A DNA stretch of 10,434 bases from Phycisphaerae bacterium (GCA_022842805.1 JALHOX010000130.1:1-10434), one strand, 5' to 3'; counted from the stretch's first letter, positions 1 through 6,988 are shown. Notes: generated by a model not told the origin, from the sequence alone. Numbers and translations: made by a program.

Positions 1-78
1 ATGTCCGGTCTGTTCGACGGCTGGCAGCGGCAACTGGAGGTCGAGCAAGCGGCGCCGCAGCGAGCCGCCGACGGATGA
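1..78 (+). CDS. C-terminal tail of an unidentified upstream gene (partial)
   Basis: The frame is open from the first base and ends in TGA at 76-78, giving 25 residues that finish QAAPQRAADG. An ATG happens to sit at base 1, but a stand-alone 25-residue gene is unlikely, and I read this as the end of a longer gene cut by the window. Its stop overlaps the start of the next gene in an ATGA, which suggests the same operon and translational coupling. Given the lipopolysaccharide kinase and glycosyltransferase that follow, a role in envelope glycan synthesis is a reasonable guess, but the tail has no recognisable motif. Confidence 0.55.
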   Translation: MSGLFDGWQRQLEVEQAAPQRAADG

Positions 79-935
79 GCCGGCGCACGCAGGTTTCGCC
101 GGAGTGGTCGCGGCTGTTCGAGCAGATCGGCCTGCCCGATGCGGCGCGAGCGCTGGCCGAGTCCGATTCGCTCGATTCGCTGCCCGGCCGCTGGACGGCG
201 CTGCAAAAGCCCGGCCTCGGCGGGCGCGAGCGCTGGCGCTGGGAGATCGAAACCGAAGCGGGGCCGCGTACGCTCTTCGTGAAGCGCTACTTTCGCACGC
301 CGCTGCAAGCCCAGTGGGACCGCTGGATGCGCCAGAGCGCCACGCACAGCCGGGCGTGGTGGGAATTTGAGCAGGCGCGACTGCTGCGGGCGGCGGCGAT
401 CGCGGCGCCCTCGCCGGCCGCGGTTGCGGAAAGCGTCTCCCTGGGAGTCGAGCGCTGGAGCATGGTTTGCCTCGCCGCCGCGCGGGGAAAGCCGTTCGAC
501 GCTGTGTGGAAGCAAGCGACGCTGGAACACGCGCCCGTTACGCGCGGGCGTGCGCGGTGCGAGCTGACGAGGCGGCTGGCCCGCTTCGTGGCCGCGTTTC
601 ACCAGACCGGACGTGCTCATCGCGATCTCTATCTTTGCCACGTTTTTGTCGAGCTCGACGCCGCGGGCGAGGCGCCGCCGCATTTCGAGCTGATCGACCT
701 CGGACGCGTCCATTTTCCGTGGCTGCTGCGCTCGCGCTGGGTCGTGAAGGACCTGGCCCAGCTCGACGCCAGCGCCCGGCGGATCGGCGCGACGCGCGCG
801 GATCGTGTGCGATTTTTGACGACATACCTGGGGTTGCCCAATGGGCGCGGGCGTGTGCGCACGTTGGCGCGGGCCGTCGTGCGAAAGAGCGATCACATAT
901 TGCGGCGCGACGCGCGCAAGGGGCGCGGCGGGTGA
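75..935 (+). CDS. Lipopolysaccharide core kinase, Kdo/WaaP (InaA) family
   Basis: This 286-residue protein has the sparse signature of the eukaryotic-like kinases that phosphorylate Kdo or heptose in the inner lipopolysaccharide core at the cytoplasmic face of the inner membrane. The ATP-anchoring lysine is probably K70 in LFVKRYFR and its helix partner E97 in WWEFEQARLL. The catalytic loop is HRDLYLCH at 182-189 with D184 as catalytic base; this Y-x-C-H form is typical of the family. LIDLGRVH at 206-213 replaces the DFG motif, with D208 as metal ligand. Length fits the family (about 240-290). The ATG at 75 overlaps the previous stop, and its own stop shares a base with the next start, so it is probably coupled to both. 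The family call is firm. Whether the acceptor is Kdo or heptose cannot be told. Confidence 0.88.
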   Translation: MSRRTQVSPEWSRLFEQIGLPDAARALAESDSLDSLPGRWTALQKPGLGGRERWRWEIETEAGPRTLFVKRYFRTPLQAQWDRWMRQSATHSRAWWEFEQARLLRAAAIAAPSPAAVAESVSLGVERWSMVCLAAARGKPFDAVWKQATLEHAPVTRGRARCELTRRLARFVAAFHQTGRAHRDLYLCHVFVELDAAGEAPPHFELIDLGRVHFPWLLRSRWVVKDLAQLDASARRIGATRADRVRFLTTYLGLPNGRGRVRTLARAVVRKSDHILRRDARKGRGG

Positions 936-2116
936 TGCGCGTTGCGATCGTCCACGAAGGCAGCGATCCGCGTCGCGGCGGGGCCGAGACCTCGATCGTC
1001 GAAATGGCCGAGGCGCTTTCGCGCGGCGGGGTCGATGTGACGCTTGTCGATCGCGGCCCACAGGATGTTCGCTACGCCGTGAAGAGCGGCGGGGGCGCGG
1101 TTGAGCCCGGCGAATTTCGCCGCGTCCGCCTGCCCGCGCCGGGCGCGACAAAGCTCGCGCGCCTGCGTGCGTTCATCGATGCGGTCGAAATGCACACGCA
1201 CGAGGCGAAGTACGACATCGTCCACGCCGTCACGCCGATGCGCGGCGCCGACGTCTATCAGCCGCGCGGCGGAACCTATCCCGAGACGATCCGCCGCACG
1301 CTGGCGATCACGAGAAATCCCCTGTGGCGCGGGCTGAAATCGCTGCTACGACGACTGAACGGCCGGCAGCAATTCCTGATGCGGCTCGAACGCGAGATGC
1401 TGCTCGCTCCTAACGGGCCGGTCGTCGCCTGCGTGTCGGAGTATGTCGCGCGGCAGATCGCGGAGGACTATCCGGCGGCGGCCGGGCGGGCGCGGGTCGT
1501 GTTTAACGGCGTCTCGACGCCGCGCGAACCCGTGACCCCGTCGGCACCGCCATGTGCTGGCGGCGAACCGCGCTTGCTCTTTGTCGCGCATAACTTTCGG
1601 CTGAAGGGGCTGCGCGAGTTAATTGCGGCGATGCCGCGCGTTCGCGGGGCTTTGCCGACCGTGCGGCTGCTCGTGGTAGGGCGCGACCGCGCCGACGCTT
1701 ATCAGGCGCAAGCGCGCAAAGCCGGCGTCGCCGAGGCCGTCGAATTTCTCGGAAGCGGCGCAGATGTGGCGGCGCTCTATCGCGACAGCGACGTGCTCGT
1801 TCACCCGACCTGGTATGACCCGTGCAGCCGTGTTGTGCTGGAAGCGATCGTCCGCGGACTGCCCGCGGTGACGACGGCCTGGAATGGCGCGGCGGACGCG
1901 GTGCGGCGGTTCGACGCCGGCGCGGTCGTCGATCAGCCGACGGATATCGCCGCATTGGCTGAGGCAATCGTGCGCACCGCTCAACGCGGGCGGATCTCGA
2001 CCGCGGTGATCGAATCGGCGCGGATGGAATTGTCCATGGATCGGCACGCGCGCGAGTTGATCGCGCTTTACGAGATGCTGCTCAACTCGCGGCGTTCGGC
2101 GCAGAAGCGCCGCTGA
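935..2116 (+). CDS. GT-B (family 4, WaaG-like) glycosyltransferase
   Basis: The 393-residue product has two Rossmann-like halves. The N-terminal acceptor half opens with MRVAIVHEG and has the GGAE glycine-rich loop near residues 15-18. The C-terminal nucleotide-sugar half starts near residue 213 with RLLFVAHNFRLKGL, followed by LLVVGRD at 245-251 and DSDVLVHPT at 284-292. The donor-site motif reads YDPCSRVVLEA at 294-304, so the family's E-x7-E appears as D295-x7-E303. It probably adds a sugar to the lipopolysaccharide core, as WaaG does, in concert with the kinase whose TGA (933-935) shares its A with this ATG. The frame is open back to 467, but that extension lies inside the kinase gene and reads as arginine-rich shadow, so 935 is the start. 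The last 35 bp overlap gatB tail to tail. Sugar and acceptor are unknown. Confidence 0.88.
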   Translation: MRVAIVHEGSDPRRGGAETSIVEMAEALSRGGVDVTLVDRGPQDVRYAVKSGGGAVEPGEFRRVRLPAPGATKLARLRAFIDAVEMHTHEAKYDIVHAVTPMRGADVYQPRGGTYPETIRRTLAITRNPLWRGLKSLLRRLNGRQQFLMRLEREMLLAPNGPVVACVSEYVARQIAEDYPAAAGRARVVFNGVSTPREPVTPSAPPCAGGEPRLLFVAHNFRLKGLRELIAAMPRVRGALPTVRLLVVGRDRADAYQAQARKAGVAEAVEFLGSGADVAALYRDSDVLVHPTWYDPCSRVVLEAIVRGLPAVTTAWNGAADAVRRFDAGAVVDQPTDIAALAEAIVRTAQRGRISTAVIESARMELSMDRHARELIALYEMLLNSRRSAQKRR

Positions 2117-3575
2117 GCGCCTTCTGAATCAATTCCCCGGTCACCTTCGGGTCGGCCTTGCCACCCGAGATCTTCATCACCTGTCCCGTCAGGAATCCAC
2201 GAGCCGCTTGCAATTTCTTGGGGTTGCCCAGCGCATCGGCCACGGCTTGCGGATTCGCCGCCAGCGCCGCATTCACCCAAGCCGCGATCTCATCGGCGTT
2301 GCGGCTCTGCATCCAGCCGCGCTCCTGTGCGATCTCCCGCGGATCGCGGTCGTCGCTCAGCAGCGCCTCGGAGAGCTGCGCCGCCGCGGTCGCGTTCACA
2401 GCGCCCTCGACCACCAGATTCGCGAGCTGCGCGAAGCGCTGCGGCGCGAGCGCCAACCCCGCGATCGAGGTTTGGCGGGCATTGGCGTGCATCGACCAAA
2501 AGCTCAGAAATTGCTTGCCAAGTGTCGCCTTGTCGCCGCCGCAGGCCGCGGCTTCGTCGAGCAGATCGGCGGTGGCGCGGTCGTCGACCAGGGCCGGCGC
2601 ATCCTGCTCGGGCAGCTTGTACTCGCTGATGAATCGCTCGGTGCGCGGCACGGGCAGCTCGGGCATGTCCTCGCGCACGGCACTGACCCACGCCGGCGAC
2701 GGCTCGTAGGGCGCGAGGTCGGGGTCGGGGAAATAGCGATAGTCCTCCGACTCCTCCTTCTCGCGTTGCGGCAGCGTCATCAGTTTGACGTCGTCCCATC
2801 CGCGATTGCGCTTGTTGCCGCGTGTCAGCGTTTCGCCCGTCTCACGCCACTCGCGGGCCTGGCGATCGATCTCAAATTCGATCGCGGCGTGAAGCGACTT
2901 GAAGGAGTTGAGGTTTTTCACCTCGACGATCGGCGTGACGAACGTCTCGCTGCCGCGACGGATGCGCAGGTTGATGTTCGGCTCAAAGCGCATCTGCCCC
3001 TGCTGCATGTTGGCATGGCTGACGCCGAGGTAGCGCACAAGCCGGTGCAGCTGCACCGCGAACTCGCGAGTCTCGTCGGCCCCGGTGAAATCGGGCTCGG
3101 TCACGATCTCCAGCAGCGGCGTCCCCGCGCGGTTCAGGTCGATCGCCGAAAAGGCGGCGTTCTCATGGTCGTTCTTGCCGGCGTCCTCCTCGAGGTGCGC
3201 GCGGCGAATGCGGACCTTGCGAATGCGATCGGCGTGCTTGAACTCAAAGTGGCCGTCGCTGCACAGCGGCTGATCGAACTGCGAAATCTGATAGTTCTTG
3301 GGCAGGTCGGGGTACCAATAGCTCTTGCGATCCCACTTGGCCCGCGTCGCGATTCGACAATGAAGCGCCAGCCCCACGCGAATCGAATGCTCGATCGCGG
3401 CCTGGTTGAGCACCGGCAATGCGCCGGGCAGCCCCAGGCAAACGGGGCACGTCCGCGAATTCGGCTCGGCCCCAAACTCCAACGCGCAACCACACCAGAG
3501 CTTGCTCTTGGTCGCAAGCTGCACATGGATCTCGAGGCCGATGATTGGCTGTATGTCTACGCCGTCGATGGACAC
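2082..3575 (-). CDS. gatB: Asp-tRNA(Asn)/Glu-tRNA(Gln) amidotransferase subunit B
   Basis: GatB is the kinase and tRNA-binding subunit of GatCAB, which converts Glu-tRNA(Gln) and Asp-tRNA(Asn) to the amidated forms with ATP and ammonia from GatA. The 497 residues match the family length. Visible hallmarks are IIGLEIHVQL (11-20), the four zinc cysteines C28, C30, C43 and C46, YWYPDLPKNYQISQFD (86-101), HLEEDAGK (127-134), NRAGTPLLEIVTEPD (148-162), YRYFPDPDL (279-287), and the C-terminal YqeY-like tail with GFLTGQVMK (460-468). The usual EEGSLRCDxNVS stretch reads QQGQMRFEPNIN (191-202), a variant. The start is GTG at 3575, because an in-frame TGA directly precedes it. There is no Shine-Dalgarno sequence. 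gatA and gatC are not in the window. The neighbour upstream on the same strand is a dehydrogenase 113 bp away. The 3' end overlaps the convergent glycosyltransferase. Confidence 0.97.
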   Translation of the reverse strand: MSIDGVDIQPIIGLEIHVQLATKSKLWCGCALEFGAEPNSRTCPVCLGLPGALPVLNQAAIEHSIRVGLALHCRIATRAKWDRKSYWYPDLPKNYQISQFDQPLCSDGHFEFKHADRIRKVRIRRAHLEEDAGKNDHENAAFSAIDLNRAGTPLLEIVTEPDFTGADETREFAVQLHRLVRYLGVSHANMQQGQMRFEPNINLRIRRGSETFVTPIVEVKNLNSFKSLHAAIEFEIDRQAREWRETGETLTRGNKRNRGWDDVKLMTLPQREKEESEDYRYFPDPDLAPYEPSPAWVSAVREDMPELPVPRTERFISEYKLPEQDAPALVDDRATADLLDEAAACGGDKATLGKQFLSFWSMHANARQTSIAGLALAPQRFAQLANLVVEGAVNATAAAQLSEALLSDDRDPREIAQERGWMQSRNADEIAAWVNAALAANPQAVADALGNPKKLQAARGFLTGQVMKISGGKADPKVTGELIQKALSGASAPNAAS

Positions 3576-3581
3576 TCACGC

Positions 3582-3587
3582 ATCTTA
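3582..3587 (-). promoter_or_regulatory. Possible -10 element for a leaderless gatB transcript
   Basis: Read on the - strand the bases are TAAGAT, four of six matching the bacterial -10 consensus, with TTGGCC 18 bp further upstream as a weak -35. Only six bases separate the element from the GTG start, so transcription would begin at or next to the start codon. The lack of a Shine-Dalgarno sequence and the stop directly before GTG fit this. It rests on pattern alone, and gatB may instead be co-transcribed with the dehydrogenase. Confidence 0.25.
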
Positions 3588-3688
3588 GGCAAGCCGGCGA
3601 GTGACGGCCAATTGACTTCGCACGAGCGTCCGGAAAGATGCGGCTCATGACTCGAAACCCCCTGCATTCCGCACCGCAAGCGGTCCCG

Positions 3689-4651
3689 CTAGGCGATCGG
3701 CGTCAGCGGCTCGCGCCCGCTCAGCACGGCAATGATGTTCTCAGCCGCGAGCCGGGCCATCGCTCGTCGGGTGGCGTGCGTGGCGCTGCCGAGGTGGGGT
3801 AGCAGCACGACATTCGGCAGCTCCGTCAGGCCGGGCGAAAGGCGCGGCTCGAACTCATAAACGTCGAGCCCGGCACGGATGCGGCCGGTCGAGAGTTCGC
3901 GCACGAGCGCGGCTTCGTCGATCAGGCTGCCGCGCGCGGTGTTGATCAGCAACGCGCCGTCGCGCAGCAGAGCGAGGCGGCGCGCGTCCAGCATGTGTCG
4001 GTTTTCAGGGCGATATGGCACATGCAGCGAGACGATATCGCTCGTTTGCAGCAGTTCGTCGAGCTCGACCCGCCGTGCGGCGAGCGGGCCATCCAGCTCC
4101 GGCACATCGCGCGGATGCGAATACACGACCCGCATGTTGAACCCGCTTGAGCGTCGGGCCGTGGCGCAGCCGATGCGGCCTGCGCCGATGATTCCCAGAG
4201 TCGCGCCGCTTAATTCGAGTCCCAGCAACTCTGTGGGCCGCCAGCCCTGCCACTGCCCGGTCCGCACGAGGCGGTCGCCCTCGATCACACGCCGCGCTGC
4301 GCTCAAGATCAGCGACCACGCAATGTCCGCGGTCGCCTCCGTCAACACACCCGGCGTATTCGAGGCCCGCACGCCCCGACGCCGACACGCCGCGACATCG
4401 ATATTGTCAAAGCCGACCGCATAGTTGGCGACGATGCGCAGCCCCGGACCGGCGGCGGCGAGGAACTCGTCGTCCACTTTGACGCTGAGCACTGTGAGCA
4501 CCGCAGAAGCGCCCGCGATCATCCGCAGCACCTCGGGGCGCGGGGGCGGCGTTTCATCGTGTCGCGCGACGACGGCAAAGCCGGCCTCGCGCAGCATCGG
4601 CTCGGCGGGCGGCGAGATCAGATGGGTGATGACGACCTGCGGCGTAAGCAT
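3689..4651 (-). CDS. D-2-hydroxyacid dehydrogenase, glyoxylate/hydroxypyruvate reductase type
   Basis: This 320-residue NAD(P)-dependent enzyme should reduce a 2-oxoacid such as glyoxylate or hydroxypyruvate to glycolate or D-glycerate in the cytosol. It has the two-domain layout of the D-isomer-specific family. The nucleotide-binding GxGxxG is at 156-161 (LGIIGAGRIG), and the catalytic residues are R240 in NTARG, E268 in DVYEFEP and H286 in LLPHLGSAT. The stretch GLDVYEFEPRLSPGLTELPN (261-280) closely resembles GyaR/GRHPR-type enzymes rather than phosphoglycerate dehydrogenase, and no ACT domain follows. The frame opens further upstream (to 4780), but those 43 residues are arginine-rich and do not resemble the family, so I chose the ATG at 4651, which begins MLTPQVVITH. 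No Shine-Dalgarno sequence is seen. gatB follows after 113 bp and may share its transcript. The exact substrate is inferred. Confidence 0.92.
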   Translation of the reverse strand: MLTPQVVITHLISPPAEPMLREAGFAVVARHDETPPPRPEVLRMIAGASAVLTVLSVKVDDEFLAAAGPGLRIVANYAVGFDNIDVAACRRRGVRASNTPGVLTEATADIAWSLILSAARRVIEGDRLVRTGQWQGWRPTELLGLELSGATLGIIGAGRIGCATARRSSGFNMRVVYSHPRDVPELDGPLAARRVELDELLQTSDIVSLHVPYRPENRHMLDARRLALLRDGALLINTARGSLIDEAALVRELSTGRIRAGLDVYEFEPRLSPGLTELPNVVLLPHLGSATHATRRAMARLAAENIIAVLSGREPLTPIA

Positions 4652-4745
4652 GGCCAGCGAACGATATCGCACGGTCCGACGCACGTTGAGCCGCGATCCG
4701 GAGCCCCTCTGGGCACGGCGTTCGCGCGTCGAAAACGGTCGCTCT

Positions 4746-4768
4746 ACCACCGGCGGTGGTTCGCCACC
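4746..4768. repeat. Overlapping inverted repeats (two mutually exclusive hairpins) in divergent gap
   Basis: Bases 4746-4760 form an almost perfect palindrome (ACCACCG-G-CGGTGGT). Its right arm GGTGG (4755-4759) also pairs with CCACC at 4764-4768 around a TTCG tetraloop, so the central arm can pair left or right but not both. A run of five A follows on the + strand. The element lies in the 192-bp gap between the divergent dehydrogenase and HEAT-repeat genes, which otherwise holds no gene. It could be an operator or an RNA switch. Pairing is visible, function is not. Confidence 0.4.
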
Positions 4769-4826
4769 CAAAAAGCGCAATCCGGCGGGGTGTCCCTCGC
4801 GGGAACCACACTCTGGCCGGCCCGTC

Positions 4827-4832
4827 TAAAAT
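4827..4832 (+). promoter_or_regulatory. Possible -10 element for the HEAT-repeat/secreted protein operon
   Basis: TAAAAT matches five of six positions of the -10 consensus and stands out in this GC-rich gap. Its end is 11 bases before the ATG at 4844, so the 5' leader would be only a few bases, in line with the missing Shine-Dalgarno sequence. No convincing -35 is present at 16-18 bp. Confidence 0.33.
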
Positions 4833-4843
4833 TGCGATTGACT

Positions 4844-5779
4844 ATGAATCACTTTCACTGCGGGAGGCACACTCGACTTCGCGATCCGCGCCGCTGGGCA
4901 ATCGTGCTGGTGGGCACGTGCGCATGCGCGATGGGGGCGGAGTTTGTGCGGATCGATGTGCCCGCGCCGTTTGGGGAGGTGGTCTTGCTCACGCTCGTCG
5001 ATGAAACGCCGCCAAAGGCCCGCGAGCGTCGCGCTGATGCTCCCCTCGTCGAGACGCCGGAGGCGGCCGCCCGTCGGCTGCGACGCCTGATCGTCTCGCT
5101 GCGCGAAGGGGCATTGAAGAGCCGCGATACGAGGCGTTATCAGGACGGCATCGACAAATTGCTGACGATCCGCGAGCCGATCGCGATCGAGTTGATCGGC
5201 GGCTTGCTGGCCGAAGCCCCGCTCCCCGGTCGCCGGGCGATGTTCGAGGCTCTCCGCAGATTCCCTGAAGACGCCGCCACGATGCAACTCGTTTCACGCG
5301 CGATGCTCGAGGAAGACGAGCCGCTGCAACGGGCGATCGTCGACGAATTGCGGCGGCGAGACGACCCGCGCGTCGCGCTCGAGTTTCGTGCGGCGCTGTT
5401 CGACCCGTCCGATGGCGTCGCCGGGCGCGCGGCCCTGGCTTTGGCACAACTGCAGGTGGTCGAGGCGATTCCGGATCTGATTCGCGGCCTCACCTTTTCC
5501 GACGTGCGCCCGGTGGAAGTCACCACGGAACTGGGGCGTTCGATGCTCGACGATCGGTTCGTGCAACCGCGCCCCCCGATTCGCGTCGGCCGGCGCGGCG
5601 GCGGTGAGTTCTCGACGCTGACCACGCACTTTTCGCCGCGCCGCGTGCGGGTGATGCGAACGCAGACGCTCGAGGCGTTGAAACAAATAACGGGAGAGAA
5701 CCACGGCTTCGATCAGGAAGCGTGGCAGAAGTGGTATCTGGCGACGCAGGCCGTCGGGCCGGTCGAGGAGAAACGATAA
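4844..5779 (+). CDS. Exported HEAT-repeat protein
   Basis: The 311-residue product begins with a basic stretch (GRHTRLRDPRRW) and a hydrophobic segment, AIVLVGTCACAMG (19-31), followed by AE. This looks like a signal peptide cut near residue 32, so the protein is probably periplasmic or membrane-anchored. From about residue 112 to 216 it is made of helical pairs of HEAT type, for example ALRRFPEDAATMQLVSRAML and ALALAQLQVVEAIPDLIRGL. It ends with ALKQITGENHGFDQEAWQKW, a tail I associate with planctomycete HEAT-repeat proteins. HEAT repeats are protein-binding scaffolds, with no enzyme motif seen. The start is uncertain: the frame opens at 4559, but the upstream part is shadow-like and overlaps the divergent gene. 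The ATG at 4844 gives the signal peptide, and a TTG at 4832 is an alternative. The next gene begins on the base after this stop, so the two probably form one unit. Confidence 0.75.
   Translation: MNHFHCGRHTRLRDPRRWAIVLVGTCACAMGAEFVRIDVPAPFGEVVLLTLVDETPPKARERRADAPLVETPEAAARRLRRLIVSLREGALKSRDTRRYQDGIDKLLTIREPIAIELIGGLLAEAPLPGRRAMFEALRRFPEDAATMQLVSRAMLEEDEPLQRAIVDELRRRDDPRVALEFRAALFDPSDGVAGRAALALAQLQVVEAIPDLIRGLTFSDVRPVEVTTELGRSMLDDRFVQPRPPIRVGRRGGGEFSTLTTHFSPRRVRVMRTQTLEALKQITGENHGFDQEAWQKWYLATQAVGPVEEKR
5765..5770 (+). promoter_or_regulatory. Shine-Dalgarno sequence for the secreted protein
   Basis: GAGGAG lies nine bases before the ATG at 5780 and inside the end of the HEAT-repeat gene. It supports 5780 as the start over the later in-frame ATG at 5789, and fits reinitiation at the TAAATG junction. 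Confidence 0.6.
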
Positions 5780-6928
5780 ATGTCACCCATGTTGACCTGC
5801 CGTAGTTCTGCGATGGGGTGCGTCGCGCTCATGGCGGCGCTTTCGAGCGCACCGGCCTTCGCGCAAGCCGGCGCCGCGACGCCCAACCCGGCGCTCGCGC
5901 CGACCGCCGGAGCGGTGAGCGACGCGGAGTATCGCGCCGCGCAGCAGGAGGCCAGCGCGGTAAACGCCAAGGTGGCCCTGCTCGATGCGCGACGCGCGCT
6001 GCTGGCCGATCGCTGGGTCGAGGCCCGCGAACGCGGAAACGACGCACTTCGCCTGCTGCGAACCTTGCCGACCTCGGAGCGGGTGGTCGATCAGATTTTG
6101 ATCGCCGAAGGCGTGGTATCGCGCGCCTCCCAAGCGATGGCGCGAAAGCGCCGCGGAGATCACGACAATCCGATCTACGCCTCCGATCAACCCGCGGCCG
6201 GTACGACCGCGATGACCCCCGTCGGCGTCAATGCGACGCCGGTCCAGCCGGCGCCGGCCCCACCCACGGGCGCGAGCGGCCAAACGATCGTCGTTCGCAA
6301 CGCGCCCGCCGCCGCTGCGGCGGCGGACGCGGTCGACCCTCTCCCGCCCGACGACGCCACCGCCGTGCTGGAGCAGGCTCGTCGCGGCGCGCGCATTCGA
6401 CAGCAGGCCGGCGACGACGCCGCTTCGCTGATGAACGACGCCGAGGCGACGCTGCTCGCCCCGCGCGGAGCGAACGAGTGGGTGGAGTATCCGCCCGACT
6501 TCATGGAGAAAGCCAAGCGGCGCGAGGCCCGCTACCCCGGCGGCATGGTGGCGCGGGGCGGAGGCTGGACCGACGCCAACGGCAACGAGTGGTACATGGG
6601 CGTTTATGACATCAGCGATCTGATCTACATGCCTCCCGATTTCGTGCCGCCCGGCTCGCTCGACCCGCGCGAGCAGACGCGAATCTCGTTCGATCGCGAA
6701 GCATTCCGGCAGCGCTTCTTTGCCTTCGGCGGCGCCTGGCCCGGCGACATTCACGACGCGATCCCGCTGCTGCGCTATTTCGGCGGTGTCGACGATCTGG
6801 TCTATCGCGGACCGAAGTACAGCATCGAGCGCCAGCAGCAGATCGAGGAGATGGTCCGCGTGCTTTTGGGCCAGGCCGGCCCACAGGCTCAGATCATCTC
6901 GTTGCCGCCGGTGCAGCAGCGGCCCTGA
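5780..6928 (+). CDS. Secreted protein of unknown function
   Basis: I do not recognise this 382-residue protein. A signal peptide is clear: hydrophobic VALMAALSSAPAFA (15-28) with an AFA-Q cleavage site near residue 28. An alanine/arginine-rich helical part (about 47-125) could pack like a TPR or coiled helix. An alanine- and proline-rich linker (130-185) follows, then a charged helical stretch (about 185-225). The C-terminal domain is rich in aromatic residues, with NEWVEYPPDF, a glycine-rich turn and GNEWYMGVYDISDLIYMPPD near 268-287. It ends in a helix, ERQQQIEEMVRVLLGQ. The order of a YD-x-x-DL strand, PDF and a terminal QIEEMVRVLL helix recalls, in my reading only, the small repeats seen in secretin-related proteins of planctomycetes. 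It has a good Shine-Dalgarno sequence, starts directly after the HEAT-repeat stop, and is followed by a hairpin terminator. Confidence 0.72.
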   Translation: MSPMLTCRSSAMGCVALMAALSSAPAFAQAGAATPNPALAPTAGAVSDAEYRAAQQEASAVNAKVALLDARRALLADRWVEARERGNDALRLLRTLPTSERVVDQILIAEGVVSRASQAMARKRRGDHDNPIYASDQPAAGTTAMTPVGVNATPVQPAPAPPTGASGQTIVVRNAPAAAAAADAVDPLPPDDATAVLEQARRGARIRQQAGDDAASLMNDAEATLLAPRGANEWVEYPPDFMEKAKRREARYPGGMVARGGGWTDANGNEWYMGVYDISDLIYMPPDFVPPGSLDPREQTRISFDREAFRQRFFAFGGAWPGDIHDAIPLLRYFGGVDDLVYRGPKYSIERQQQIEEMVRVLLGQAGPQAQIISLPPVQQRP

Positions 6929-6957
6929 ACGCGGTAGAGCGCGAACTCGATAACGAC

Positions 6958-6988
6958 GCGAGCCGCTCCGAGTTTCGGAGCGGCTCGC
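6958..6988. terminator. Hairpin terminator between convergent genes
   Basis: A perfect 13-bp stem (GCGAGCCGCTCCG with its complement) closes a five-base AGTTT loop, 29 bases after the stop at 6928. A loose T-rich stretch, TATGTTTCTGTT, follows on the + strand, so it should end the HEAT-repeat/secreted protein transcript. The lipoprotein gene ends at 7022 on the other strand, and the stem may also block its read-through, although no T-run follows on that side. Confidence 0.75.

Noticed and set aside
467..934. Upstream extension of the glycosyltransferase frame
   Set aside because: It lies inside the kinase gene in another frame, is arginine- and alanine-rich, and the family N-terminus begins at 935.
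2208..3650. 480-residue open frame on the + strand opposite gatB
   Set aside because: It is the mirror of a gene with unmistakable GatB motifs, is rich in Arg/Leu/His and has no recognisable domain.
4652..4780. 43-residue N-terminal extension of the dehydrogenase
   Set aside because: The added residues are arginine-rich and unlike the family; the ATG at 4651 gives the expected first strand.
4559..4843. Longer N-terminus of the HEAT-repeat protein
   Set aside because: It would overlap the divergent dehydrogenase and bury the signal peptide inside the protein.
5783..6754. 323-residue - strand frame opposite the secreted protein
   Set aside because: Arg/Gly/His-rich shadow without signal or domain; the + strand gene has a signal peptide and Shine-Dalgarno sequence.
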